DNA of 64,000 bases from Paraburkholderia nodosa DSM 21604 (GTDB lineage Bacteria; Pseudomonadota; Gammaproteobacteria; Burkholderiales; Burkholderiaceae), in NCBI RefSeq assembly GCF_000519185.1, contig NZ_JAFA01000005.1:62001-126000 (forward strand), given 5' to 3'. Made by a program: the position numbers and the translations under genes. The notes beneath the pieces are model-generated. The model saw only the letters and a program-made list of their open reading frames with translations. It did no database searches and had not been told where the DNA came from. Every line of letters begins with the position of its first letter. Positions within the stretch are counted from its first letter, which is position 1. Positions 17,717 to 29,279 of this stretch are shown here, one piece after another.

Positions 17717-19153
17717 TTACGCGGCGTCGGGCCGGGTCGGCCCCTCGCCTGATCCAATCTCCGAACCCGCGGGCGCTGCGCCCTCGCGCGCCGCCGCCGC
17801 GGGGCTCGCCTGACCCGCCTTGATCTGCTTCGCCGGCAGGCGCAGCACCGCACGGGTGCCGCGCGGGCGGCGCGGGTGCATGCCGCTGCCGGTTACGACG
17901 CCGGCCGACGTCTCGTCATCCGCGCCGCTCACTTCACCCGATGCGCTGCCGGGCGGCGTGACGTCGTTGAGCTCGATCGAGCCGCCAAGCCGCGCCGCCG
18001 ACGAAAACGCCAGATACAGCCCGACGCCGTGGCCACCCTGAGTGCTGTCCACGGGCGCGGCGCCGATCGAGGCGCGCAGCGACGACGGAATGCCGGGCCC
18101 GGCATCGCAAACTTCGAAATCGACGTACCCGGCCCGCGCGGCCGCATAGGCGCGCAGCGTCACGAAATCGCGGCTGGCGCGCGCAGCGTTGTCGAGCAGG
18201 ATGGTGAGGATCTGGCCGACGGCGACGGTGTCGTCGAGGGCGAAGTCGCCCGGTCCATTGTCGAGGAGTTCGAACTTCACGTGCGGATGGCGCAGGCGCC
18301 ATTGCTCGACGAACGGCCCGAGCCATTCGCTCACGACCTGGCGGGCGCCCGTGGACGACGCGCGGCTTCTCAGCCGTGCGAGCGCCGAGGTGCAAAGCGA
18401 GATCTGCTTGTCGAGCAGTTCGAGGTCGGCGGCATACGGATCGAGGCCCTTGTCCGTGCGCGCGACGTCGCGCAGCTCCTCGGTGAGCATGGCGATGGTC
18501 GAGAGCGGCGTGCCGATCTCGTGCGCCACGGTGGCGGCCTGCACGCCCAGCGCCACGGCGCGCTCGTCGCGCAGCAGGCGCTGCTGCGCATCGCCGAGCG
18601 CGGTGTCGCGCTGGCGCAGCGCGCGCGACATGCGCGCAACGAACCACACGATCAGGCACACGCTCACCATGAAGTTCACCCACATGCCCGCGCGATAGTA
18701 GTCGAACAGGTTGGCGGGATTGTCGAGATTGAGCGGCACGTTGTCGAAGCCGAGCAGCACATAGCAGGCCACCGCGAAGGCCGCGAGCCAGGCGGTGAGA
18801 TACCACGGCAGCACGGCGGCCGCGATGGCGAGCGAGGGCAGGTAGAGCGAGACGAACGGATTGGTCGTGCCGCCGGAAAGAAAAAGCAGCGCGGAAAGCG
18901 CGCCGAGATCGACCCAGAGCTGGCCGAACAGTTCGAGATTCGACTCGGGACGATCCTGCGTGACGCGCAGCCAGGTCACGCCGTTGAACGCCACTTCCAT
19001 GGCGATCACGAACAGCATGGCGGGCAGCGGCAACTGCACGCCGATGAAGAGTTGCACGAATGCGATCGTACAGAGCTGGCCGATGATGGCGAGACTGCGC
19101 AGCCAGAACAGATGGCTGAGATTGACGCGAGCACTGACGGTTATGCGATGCAT
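17717..19153 (-). CDS. regB: Redox sensor histidine kinase, RegB/PrrB/RoxS type
   Basis: A 478-aa inner-membrane kinase. About six N-terminal helices include the ubiquinone-binding heptad GGTTNPF at residues 94-100. The H-box ATVAHEIGTPLS carries His211, and Cys254 (ISLCTSAL) aligns with the redox-active cysteine of Rhodobacter RegB. The HATPase domain has N-box LLDNAARAS and DAGPGIP. An Ala/Gly-rich insertion of some 40 residues sits between the ATP lid and the last strand, and there is a low-complexity C-tail. It should read quinone redox state and phosphorylate RegA. Confidence 0.9.
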   Translation of the reverse strand: MHRITVSARVNLSHLFWLRSLAIIGQLCTIAFVQLFIGVQLPLPAMLFVIAMEVAFNGVTWLRVTQDRPESNLELFGQLWVDLGALSALLFLSGGTTNPFVSLYLPSLAIAAAVLPWYLTAWLAAFAVACYVLLGFDNVPLNLDNPANLFDYYRAGMWVNFMVSVCLIVWFVARMSRALRQRDTALGDAQQRLLRDERAVALGVQAATVAHEIGTPLSTIAMLTEELRDVARTDKGLDPYAADLELLDKQISLCTSALARLRSRASSTGARQVVSEWLGPFVEQWRLRHPHVKFELLDNGPGDFALDDTVAVGQILTILLDNAARASRDFVTLRAYAAARAGYVDFEVCDAGPGIPSSLRASIGAAPVDSTQGGHGVGLYLAFSSAARLGGSIELNDVTPPGSASGEVSGADDETSAGVVTGSGMHPRRPRGTRAVLRLPAKQIKAGQASPAAAAREGAAPAGSEIGSGEGPTRPDAA

Positions 19154-19270
19154 GCTGTCAGTTTACCGGTTAAGACTTATCTGATTCATCATCTTGAAAG
19201 GGTTTGCTTCAATCTATGTCATCCGCCGACCACATTCGCTTCGGCGCTTTCTGACAAGCAAGACGGAACA

Positions 19271-20920
19271 ATGCAAGCCTCGCCCCCTGACGTACTTCAC
19301 ACTGTGCGCAATCTCTTTCTCGATTTCATCGACGCTGCCACCGCCAGTGGAACCGACAAGGCGACCGATGCGTCCGCACACGAATTGCTGGCCGCCACGC
19401 GCGCCGAGCTGCGCGGCCTGGACGACGACACGCTCGTGCTCATCGCCGCTCGCGCACAGGACAGCGCCCTGGCGCAAGAAGCCGTACGCCTGAGCGCCGC
19501 GATCGCCCGGCTCGCACCGGAGCGGGCCGCCGCGTGGTTCGCAGCGGGCCTCGCGCTGCAGTTTGCAAACCGTCACGCCGAAGCGGTAGAACCTTACCGC
19601 CACGCGCTGGGAATCGCGCGTACGTTTCCAAATCTGCGCAACAATCTTGCAACAGCTTTGATGCAGATCAATTTTGGAGACCGCGAGATTCTGCCGCTGC
19701 TCGAAGAAACGGTCGCCGAAGAGCCCGACAACGTCAACGCCTGGATCAACCTGGCCCGCGTGTTCCCAACCGATACCGACACGGCGCGGCCACTTCACGC
19801 CAGCCGCCGCGCGCTCGATCTCGCGCCGCAAAGCGCGCTCGCCCTGAACAACCATGCGATGGCCTGCAAGGAAACGCAGCAGTGGGACGAGGTCGAACGC
19901 GCCGCGCGCGCCGCCTGCCAGTATGCGCCCAACGACGCATCGCTACGCTTGAACCTGTCGATGACCCAGCTTCTGCGCGGCAACTATGCCGAAGGCTGGC
20001 CCGGACACGAGATGCGCTGGCAGGGGTCGAGTGAGCTGGCCATGGGCCGCCCGGTGTTCCCGAAGCCCGGGTGGCGAGGCGAGCCGCTCGCGGGCCGCAC
20101 ATTGCTGGTATGGGGCGAACAGGGCATGGGCGACCTGCTGCAATTCTGCCGCTACGTGCCCATGCTCGCCGAACGCGTGCATCGCGAAGGCGGCCGGCTC
20201 GTCTGGAATTCGTTTCCGCAGATGGGCGCGCTGCTCGCGCGCAGCCTGGGCAGCCATTGCGATCTGTACTGCGCGGGTGGCCCCGTCGAAAACCTGCCGC
20301 CCTACGATTGCGAAGTGTCGCTGTTGAGCCTGCCGCTCATTTTCGGCACCGAGGAAGCCACGATCCCGGGCCCCACGGGTTATCTCAAGGCCGATCCCGA
20401 GGCGGCGGCGCGCTGGCGCGAACGCCTTGCGGGTGAACAGCGCCTGAAGGTCGGGCTCGCGTGGACGGGCAGCCTCACGCACAAACGCAACCCGTTTCGT
20501 CGCGTCGGGCTCGAGCGGTACGCCCGGCATTTCGGCGGCATCGAGAGCGTGGCGTTCTATTCACTGCAGCCCGGCGCAGGGCAAGACATCGCCGCGGCGC
20601 GCGACGCGGGCTTCGAGGTGGCCGACTTCAGCGCTCAGTGGAAGACCTTCGACGACACCGCCGCGTTCGTCGACACGCTCGACCTGGTGATTTCCGTGTG
20701 CACGTCGAGCGCACACCTTGCGGGCGCGCTCGGCAAGCGCGCCTAGGTGCTGCTGGACGTGAATCCGCATTGGGTCTGGCTGCTGGATCGGCGCGACAGT
20801 CCGTGGTATCCGAATACCCGGCTGTACCGTCAAAAGGCGTTCAGACAGTGGGAGCCCGTGCTCGACGAAGTCGGCGCCGATCTCGCGGCGCTCGCGCGGA
20901 GTGCGCAACGCAGCGCGTAA
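19271..20920 (+). pseudogene. TPR protein with glycosyltransferase-like C-terminus, interrupted by an amber codon
   Basis: The frame opens at ATG 19271 (MQASPPDVLHTVRNL) and carries TPR-like helix pairs (about residues 60-245) followed by a domain with LLVWGEQGMGDLLQFCRYVPML and VGLAWTGSLTHKRNPFR, typical of TPR proteins with a GT41/GT9-like C-terminus. Translation stops at TAG 20744-20746 after 491 residues. The same frame then runs on to TAA 20918-20920 with VLLDVNPHWVWLLDRRDSPWYP, a conserved family ending. The usual text is GKPxWVLL, so TGG to TAG is likely. The full protein would be 549 aa. It may be a recent pseudogene, a strain lesion or a sequencing error. Confidence 0.8.
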
Positions 20921-20933
20921 GTCAGCGTGCACT

Positions 20934-22378
<1,445 letters not shown>

Positions 22379-22430
22379 GCCCCTTCCTCCCGGCGGCGGC
22401 GCCGTGCCGCCGCCGCGTCTCACGTCCGCG

Positions 22431-23204
22431 ATGACCGACTCCAGCCTTCATGCCAGGCGTGCCCGGCGCCGGCCGCGCCGCGTCGCCCGCACAGCGGGCG
22501 GCCCCAGCTATGGCGCCCCCACCTTGCGCGGCCCCGTCTGGCTCTTCGACCTCGACAACACGCTGCACAATGCGTCGCGCGCGATCTTCCCGGCCATCAA
22601 CGCCGGCATGACGCAGTACATCGTCGACGCGCTCGGCGTGAGCCGCGACGAAGCCAATCATCTGCGCACGAGCTACACGCGCCGCTACGGCGCGACGCTG
22701 CTCGGCCTCACGCGCCATCATCCGATCGACCCGCACGACTTCCTCAAGGTCGTGCACACCTTCGACGACCTGCAGGGCATGCTGCACGCCGAGCGCGGCC
22801 TCGCCCGCACGCTCGCCGCCCTGCCCGGACGCAAGATCGTTCTCACCAACGGTCCCGAGGACTACGCGCACGCAGTGCTCGCGGCGCTCGGCATCGAGCG
22901 GCTGTTCGAACGCGTGATCGCCATCGAAGGCATGCGCTCGCGCAGCCACTGGCGCGCCAAGCCCGACTGCGCGATGCTGCGCGGCACGCTGCGCCGGGCG
23001 GGCGTGGCGCTCGCCGATGCGATCCTGATCGAAGACACGCGCAGCCACCTCAAGCGCTACCGGCGCCTCGGCATCCGCACCGTCTGGATCACCGGGCATT
23101 TGCCGCCGCATCTGCCGGGCACCGGCAGGCCTCACTATGTCGATCGTCGCATTCGTTCGCTAAAATCTCTGAAACCAGGCCTGCAGTCGGGACGCTCGAA
23201 GTAA
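22431..23204 (+). CDS. HAD-superfamily pyrimidine 5'-nucleotidase
   Basis: A 257-aa hydrolase. The HAD motifs are in order: FDLDNTLHN (nucleophile Asp), LTNGP (motif II), Lys in WRAKPD (motif III) and ILIEDTRSHL (motif IV). The small helical cap after motif I fits the SDT1/pyrimidine 5'-nucleotidase subgroup. It would dephosphorylate UMP/CMP or related nucleotides in the cytosol. The ATG at 22431 was preferred to an in-frame ATG at 22404. An Arg-rich N-terminal stretch (residues 7-22) is unusual. It sits between argB and slmA, an order common in this family of bacteria. Confidence 0.88.
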   Translation: MTDSSLHARRARRRPRRVARTAGGPSYGAPTLRGPVWLFDLDNTLHNASRAIFPAINAGMTQYIVDALGVSRDEANHLRTSYTRRYGATLLGLTRHHPIDPHDFLKVVHTFDDLQGMLHAERGLARTLAALPGRKIVLTNGPEDYAHAVLAALGIERLFERVIAIEGMRSRSHWRAKPDCAMLRGTLRRAGVALADAILIEDTRSHLKRYRRLGIRTVWITGHLPPHLPGTGRPHYVDRRIRSLKSLKPGLQSGRSK

Positions 23205-23249
23205 AACGGGGGAGCGCACACCCAGAGGCCAACGCCAGGGACGATATCC

Positions 23250-23936
23250 ATGCAGCCGACACAAACGCGTGAAGCAGTCGAAGCAGCAGATTCGCCGGGC
23301 GCGGCCCGCCGCGCCCCCCGCCCGAAACCGGGCGAACGCCGTATCCACATTCTCCAGACGCTCGCCAGCATGCTCGAGGCGCCGCGCGGCGAAAAAATCA
23401 CCACCGCGGCGCTGGCCGCGCGCCTGGGGGTTTCCGAGGCCGCGCTGTATCGCCATTTCGCGAGCAAGGCCCAGATGTACGAGGGCCTGATCGATTTCAT
23501 CGAGCAGACACTCTTCGGGCTCATCAACCAGATCGTCGAAAAAGAGCCGAGCGGCGTCCTGCAGGCGCGCGCAATCGCCCTGATGCTCGTCAACTTTTCG
23601 ACACGCAACGCCGGCATGACCCGCGTACTGACCTGCGAAGCCCTCGTGGGCGAGCACGAGCGCCTCGCCGAGCGCGTGAACCAGATGCTCGATCGCGTCG
23701 AGGCGTCGCTGCGCCAGTGCCTGCGCGTCGACCTCGCGCAGGAGGCCGAGCGCAAGGCAATTTCGGGGTCTGACCATGTCAACGCGAAGGCTGCCGCCAA
23801 AGGATACGATCCAACGGTCCGGGCGAATCTGGTCGTGCGCTATGTGATCGGTTGCTGGCATCGCTATGCGCAAAGCGGCTTCACGCGTTCACCGAGCGAG
23901 CACGCCGACGAGCAGATCCGCATCATTCTTCAATAG
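23250..23936 (+). CDS. slmA: Nucleoid occlusion factor SlmA (TetR family)
   Basis: A 228-aa DNA-binding FtsZ antagonist that blocks septum formation over the nucleoid. The TetR helix-turn-helix lies at about residues 42-75 (ITTAALAARLGVSEAALYRHF), followed by the SlmA ligand/dimer domain (KAQMYEGLIDFIEQTLF, STRNAGMTRVLTCEALVGEHERL). It differs from generic TetR proteins by these segments. It is slightly longer than E. coli SlmA (198 aa) through an N-terminal Pro/Arg-rich lead. Linkage with argB supports the call. Confidence 0.9.
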   Translation: MQPTQTREAVEAADSPGAARRAPRPKPGERRIHILQTLASMLEAPRGEKITTAALAARLGVSEAALYRHFASKAQMYEGLIDFIEQTLFGLINQIVEKEPSGVLQARAIALMLVNFSTRNAGMTRVLTCEALVGEHERLAERVNQMLDRVEASLRQCLRVDLAQEAERKAISGSDHVNAKAAAKGYDPTVRANLVVRYVIGCWHRYAQSGFTRSPSEHADEQIRIILQ

Positions 23937-23996
23937 CGCGGCCGCGCGGCGTCTTTCCGCGGCGGTGGCTCGCGTCGCTACCAGGAGAACCGCCGC

Positions 23997-24587
23997 ATGA
24001 ACCGTCCCGTTCCTCCCCTCGGCCTGCCGCCCATCCTGATGGGCCTGTCCGCCCATTGGGGCTGGCTCGTCGCGCGCGGCATCGCCGCCATCCTCTTCGG
24101 CGTGCTCGCCTTCTCGCTGCCCGGTCTCACCGTGCTCACGCTCGCCATCGTCTGGGGCGCCTACGCCATCGTCGACGGCGCGTTCGCGCTCATCTACGGT
24201 GCGCGGGGCGGCGGCCGGCGGCGCTGGACCTACGTCATCATCGGTCTGATCGGCGTGATCGCGGGCCTCGTGGCGTTCTTCTGGCCCGGCGAGACCGCCA
24301 TCGTCCTCGTGATGATCATCGGCGTGTGGGCGTTCTTCACTGGCATCTTCGAAATCGTCTACGCGATCCAGTACCGGCACGCCATCGCGCATCCGTGGGC
24401 GGTCGGGATTTCGGGGCTGCTCTCGGCAACGGTGGGCTTCTTCTTCGCGATGTTCCCCGGCGCAGGCGCGCTCTCGCTGATCTGGGTGATCGCCGCCTAT
24501 GCGGTCCTCTACGGCCTCCTGATGATCATCGCGGCCTTGCAGCTGCGGCGCTGGCGCAACGCGCATCCTTCTGCGCCCGGGAAGTGA
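23997..24587 (+). CDS. HdeD/DUF308 family membrane protein
   Basis: A 196-aa protein with six predicted transmembrane helices, in repeats of the form WxxxxxRGIxAILFGVLAF and GLIGVIAGLVAFFWPG, characteristic of the HdeD/DUF308 family linked with acid resistance in E. coli. The start MNRPVPPLGLPP follows CAGGAGAACC. It lies between slmA and metX and appears monocistronic. Confidence 0.85.
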   Translation: MNRPVPPLGLPPILMGLSAHWGWLVARGIAAILFGVLAFSLPGLTVLTLAIVWGAYAIVDGAFALIYGARGGGRRRWTYVIIGLIGVIAGLVAFFWPGETAIVLVMIIGVWAFFTGIFEIVYAIQYRHAIAHPWAVGISGLLSATVGFFFAMFPGAGALSLIWVIAAYAVLYGLLMIIAALQLRRWRNAHPSAPGK

Positions 24588-24708
24588 TAAGGCTTCGCGG
24601 CCTCGCGCGGTGCGCGGGCACGTGAAGCGGCGGTGCCAATGCGCCGGGCGGCAGCGCGCCGCCCGGGCCGCCTTTCCCTTGCTCCGCGTCGCTTTGCACT
24701 TTTTCCGA

Positions 24709-24714
24709 TATACT
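24709..24714 (+). promoter_or_regulatory. Putative -10 box (TATACT) for metXW
   Basis: It would start a transcript near 24721, 16 nt before the SAM-II P1 stem, consistent with a riboswitch leader. The -35 is weak. Confidence 0.4.
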
Positions 24715-24736
24715 CTGCGTTCCTTTTGCAATACCC

Positions 24737-24823
24737 ACGCGCCGATTTGCTGACTCGATTGCGGGCGCGTGAACTCCCAGGGCCTGGGCCCCGGAGTTCG
24801 ATATAAATGCGGCTAAAGAGGTC
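24737..24823 (+). promoter_or_regulatory. SAM-II riboswitch with an inserted hairpin, upstream of metX
   Basis: Matches the SAM-II consensus in order: P1 ACGCGCC (24737-24743) / GGCGCGT (24764-24770), loop GATTTG..GACTCGATTGCG, then GA, and finally TATAAATGCGGCTAAAGAGG. UUGC can pair with GCGG, and GACUC with GAGGUC, forming the P2 pseudoknot. Between the GA and UAUAAAU is an extra hairpin (24772-24798; AACTCC / GGAGTT with inner GGGC / GCCC). SAM-II senses S-adenosylmethionine and typically lies before metX/metA genes. The metX ribosome site is about 65 nt further on, so the off-switch may not be simple SD masking. Confidence 0.85.
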
Positions 24824-24898
24824 GTCAGCTGCGCCAATCCTTTCGCACTCCGCGCCCGCCGACACCGTTTAGCCGCCCGAAAAACCAAGGCGGAACGA

Positions 24899-26040
<1,142 letters not shown>

Positions 26041-26044
<4 letters not shown>

Positions 26045-26649
26045 ACCAGAGCGCTTTCGACAGTCTTTCCGCCCGTCCCGACTTTCGCACCATCGCGCGC
26101 TGGATCGAACCGCGCGCGAAGGTGCTCGACCTCGGCTGCGGCGACGGCTCGCTGCTCTCGCTGCTCACCGAGGAGCTGGAGTGCACGGGCTACGGCATCG
26201 AGATCAACGACGCGGGTGTGCTCGCTTCGGTGAAGAACGGCATCAACGTGATCCAGCAGAATCTGGAAGACGGCCTGCGCCTGTTCGAGGACGCGAGCTT
26301 CGATTTCGCGGTCCTCTCGCAAACGCTGCAGACCATTCACCAGACGGCCGCCATCCTGCGCGAGACGGCGCGCGTGGGCAAGGAGTGCATCGTCTCGTTC
26401 CCGAACTTCGGCTACTGGCCGCACCGGCTCTCGGTGCTGCGCGGACGCATGCCGGTCTCGAAGTCGCTGCCCTACCAGTGGCACAACACGCCGAACGTGC
26501 GTGTTCTCACGGTGAAGGACTTCGAGGCGCTCGCGCCCGAGGTGGGCATCGAAATTCTCGACCGCGCCGTGCTCCATGGGGGTCAGACCGTTAGATGGGG
26601 TGTGAACTGGCGTGGTAGTCTTGCGGTCTATCGCGTGAGAAAAAAATGA
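26041..26649 (+). CDS. metW: Methionine biosynthesis protein MetW
   Basis: A 202-aa methyltransferase-fold protein. [12 protein letters not shown] is the SAM-binding motif I and [10 protein letters not shown] and [21 protein letters not shown] are MetW signatures. MetW is nearly always encoded with metX and is needed for full homoserine acyltransferase activity, probably as a partner of MetX. Its ATG lies inside the metX stop (ATGA overlap), so the two are translationally coupled. Confidence 0.93.
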
Positions 26650-26676
26650 CGCCGTGCGCGGCGTCGCGTGTTTTTC
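26648..26676 (+). terminator. Hairpin after metW, possible weak terminator
   Basis: Arms GACGCC and GGCGTC just past the stop codon, then GCGTG and a five-T run. The gap before the T-run makes it weak. Confidence 0.45.
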
Positions 26677-26730
26677 TGCCCGACCGGTTCGCCAGGAACC
26701 GCACCCAACACCGCCGCCGCTAACGACGAC

Positions 26731-28125
26731 ATGCAGAATCCGCCCCACGAGGCACCCGCTCTTACCGCTCACGAATCCCACCCCGGCTGGCGTGCGTATC
26801 TGAATACGCACATGCTGATCTGCGTGTTCCTCGGCTTTACCTCCGGGCTGCCGCTCTTCACACTCGTCTATCTGGTGCAGGCGTGGCTGCGCTCGGAGGG
26901 CGTCAATCTCAAGGAGATCGGCCTCTTCGCGCTGATCCAGTTCCCCTACACCTGGAAGTTCGTCTGGGCGCCGCTCATGGACCGCTACGTGCCGCGCCTG
27001 CCCGGCTGGCGCCCGGGGCGGCGGCGCGGCTGGATGCTCGTCACGCAGATTCTCGTGGCGCTCGCCATCGGCACGCTAGGCTACGTTTCGCCGAAAGATT
27101 CGATCTGGACCGTGGCCGCGCTCACCGCGCTGGTGGCGTTCTTCGGCGCGAGCCAGGACATCTCCATCGACGCCTACCGGCGCGAACTGCTGACCGATAC
27201 GCAGCAGGGCCTCGGCAACGCCGTGCACGTGAATGCCTACAAGATCGCGGCGCTCGTGCCGGGCTCGCTCGCGCTGATCCTCTCCGACCACCTGCCGTGG
27301 AGCACCGTGTTCGTCGTGACGGCGGTGTTCATGATTCCCGGCATGATCATGACGCTCGTGGTGAAAGAGCCCGAAGTGCACGGCGCGCCGCCCAGGAATC
27401 TGCGCGAAGCGATCGTGCAGCCGTTCGCCGAATTCGTGCGCCGCGATGGTCTCGCCGCGGCACTGTTTGTGCTCGCCTTCATCTTCCTCTACAAACTCGG
27501 CGACACGATGGCGACCACCCTGTCCACATCGTTCTTCCTCGACATCGGCTATTCGCGCACCGAGATCGGCGTGATCGCCAAGATGACGGCGTTCGGCGCG
27601 AGCCTCGCGGGCGGCATTATCGGCGGCGTGGCGCTCGTGAAGATCGGCATTGGGCGCGGGCTGTGGATCTTCGGTTTCCTGCAAATGATTTCTACTCTGG
27701 GTTTCGCGTGGCTCGCGCAACTCGGCGCAGGGTCGCCCTCGCTCGCCGCCATCTACGATGCCGTGCTCGCCGTGAGCCACGCGGTTTCGTGGGCCGCGGG
27801 TCTCTTCGGCGCCACCGTGCAGTTCACGCTCGACCCGCGCGCCGTTGCGCTCGCGCTCGTGTACGGCTTCGAGACCTTTGCAACGGGGCTCACACTCGCC
27901 GCGTTCACTGCCTATATTGCAAGCACGACCGATCCGCGTTACACCGCCACGCAGTTCGCACTCTTCACGAGCCTCGCCTCCGTGCCGCGCACGCTGGCCT
28001 CCGCCGCAAGCGGCTACGTGGTCGCGAAGATCGGCTGGTTCGACTATTTCATCGTCTGCACGGTGCTCGCGGTACCGGGTATGCTCCTGCTCATTCGTAT
28101 TGCCCCGTGGAGAATCCGGTCGTGA
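26731..28125 (+). CDS. ampG: AmpG-type muropeptide permease (MFS)
   Basis: A 464-aa inner-membrane transporter of about 12-14 helices. N-terminal FLGFTSGLPLFTLVYLVQAWLR, KFVWAPLMDRY and ASQDISIDAYRRELL are hallmarks of AmpG, which imports GlcNAc-anhydro-muropeptides for peptidoglycan recycling and beta-lactamase induction. The start MQNPPHEAPA at 26731 was chosen over an upstream TTG/GTG frame. Its stop overlaps the start of the M48 protease gene (GTGA), suggesting a coupled operon. Confidence 0.88.
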   Translation: MQNPPHEAPALTAHESHPGWRAYLNTHMLICVFLGFTSGLPLFTLVYLVQAWLRSEGVNLKEIGLFALIQFPYTWKFVWAPLMDRYVPRLPGWRPGRRRGWMLVTQILVALAIGTLGYVSPKDSIWTVAALTALVAFFGASQDISIDAYRRELLTDTQQGLGNAVHVNAYKIAALVPGSLALILSDHLPWSTVFVVTAVFMIPGMIMTLVVKEPEVHGAPPRNLREAIVQPFAEFVRRDGLAAALFVLAFIFLYKLGDTMATTLSTSFFLDIGYSRTEIGVIAKMTAFGASLAGGIIGGVALVKIGIGRGLWIFGFLQMISTLGFAWLAQLGAGSPSLAAIYDAVLAVSHAVSWAAGLFGATVQFTLDPRAVALALVYGFETFATGLTLAAFTAYIASTTDPRYTATQFALFTSLASVPRTLASAASGYVVAKIGWFDYFIVCTVLAVPGMLLLIRIAPWRIRS

Positions 28126-29249
28126 GCACGTATGAGACCGCCGCGCAAAGCCCGCGTGCGCCGCAGCGCAGCGGCGCACGCGCTCGCGCACTCGTGCTGG
28201 CGCTTGCCGCGGCCTTGCCGGGCCTTTCTGCATGGAATGCGTGGGGTGCCGAGAACCCGGCCGCCACGAGCGCCCCGGCGAGCGTGCCGGGCAACCCTGC
28301 CACGCCGCCAGCAGGCAGCGTCGCGAGCGGAAGCAATGTCGCTATCAACCCAACGAATAACGCGAACGGCGCAGCAAACAGCGGCGCGAACGCAAGCGCC
28401 TCGCCGGGCAACGTCGCGCCCGGTGCGCCGAACACGGGCCGCGTGGTGCGCTTCGGCAACGCCGCCGTGTACCGCAACCTGATTCCTTCGCCGATGCTCG
28501 AAGCGCAGGCCACGGCCGAGTTCAACGAGATCGTGCGCGGCGCGGCACATTCGAACCGCCTCTATGCCGAAAGCGATCCGCACGTGCAGCGCGTGCGGGC
28601 GTTCGTCGACCGGCTCGCGCCTTACTCATTGAAGTGGAGCGATCGCGTCAAGAACTGGAAGTGGGAAGTGGCGGTGATCCGCTCGAACGACATCCGCATG
28701 TATGCGCTGCCAGGCGGCAAGATCGTCGTGTACGGCGGCCTGCTCGACCGCGTGAAGCTCAACGACAACGAGTTCGGCATGCTGCTCGGCCACGAGATCG
28801 CGCATGCGGTGCGCGAGCACGTGCGCGAGCGCCTTGGCGAACAACAGGCCGCGCAGATCGAATCGGGCTCCGTGCCGCAGCTATTCGGGCTCGCGGATCT
28901 CGGCGTGTTTCCGCTCGGCATCGGCTCGCAGCTCGTGGAGATGCACTACGGCCGCGCCGACGAAACCGAAGCCGACGTGATCGGCAGCGATATCGCCTCG
29001 CGCGCAGGCTTCGATCCGCGCGCGGCGCTCACGCTGTGGGACAAGCTCGCGGTGGCGACGCGCGCCGACCGCGACCAGGGCTTCATCTACGTGCACCCGT
29101 ACACGCCGGCGCGGCGCGCCGATATCGCCAAGCGCCTTGCCGACATGATGCCGCTCTACGCAAAGGCCATCGGCAAGCCGCTCGCCGAGTTGCCCGACTA
29201 CGAGGGCATCCCGGCGGTGCAGAAGCGCAAGGTGGTATCGGCGCCCTGA
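28122..29249 (+). CDS. Periplasmic M48 family metalloprotease
   Basis: A 375-aa secreted zinc protease. A signal peptide of Arg-rich start and hydrophobic core (ARALVLALAAALPGLSAWNAWGA) is followed by a low-complexity Ala/Asn/Pro linker (about 45-95) and the protease domain. HEIAH (His224, Glu225, His228) and the downstream ETEAD provide the zinc site. This resembles LoiP/YcaL-like periplasmic members. The GTG start overlaps the ampG stop. It could be membrane- or cell-wall-associated, but no lipobox is seen. Confidence 0.85.
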   Translation: MSTYETAAQSPRAPQRSGARARALVLALAAALPGLSAWNAWGAENPAATSAPASVPGNPATPPAGSVASGSNVAINPTNNANGAANSGANASASPGNVAPGAPNTGRVVRFGNAAVYRNLIPSPMLEAQATAEFNEIVRGAAHSNRLYAESDPHVQRVRAFVDRLAPYSLKWSDRVKNWKWEVAVIRSNDIRMYALPGGKIVVYGGLLDRVKLNDNEFGMLLGHEIAHAVREHVRERLGEQQAAQIESGSVPQLFGLADLGVFPLGIGSQLVEMHYGRADETEADVIGSDIASRAGFDPRAALTLWDKLAVATRADRDQGFIYVHPYTPARRADIAKRLADMMPLYAKAIGKPLAELPDYEGIPAVQKRKVVSAP

Positions 29250-29279
29250 AAGCGGTTTCACAGCGCGCCGCGGTGAGCG

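Noticed and set aside
17876..19270. Upstream extension of the TPR reading frame across regB
   Set aside because: The extension is antisense to regB and the TPR protein has its own ATG at 19271.
20744..20746. Amber codon as pyrrolysine or selenocysteine recoding
   Set aside because: TAG, not TGA, and nothing suggests a pyrrolysine system; a conserved Trp at this point explains it better.
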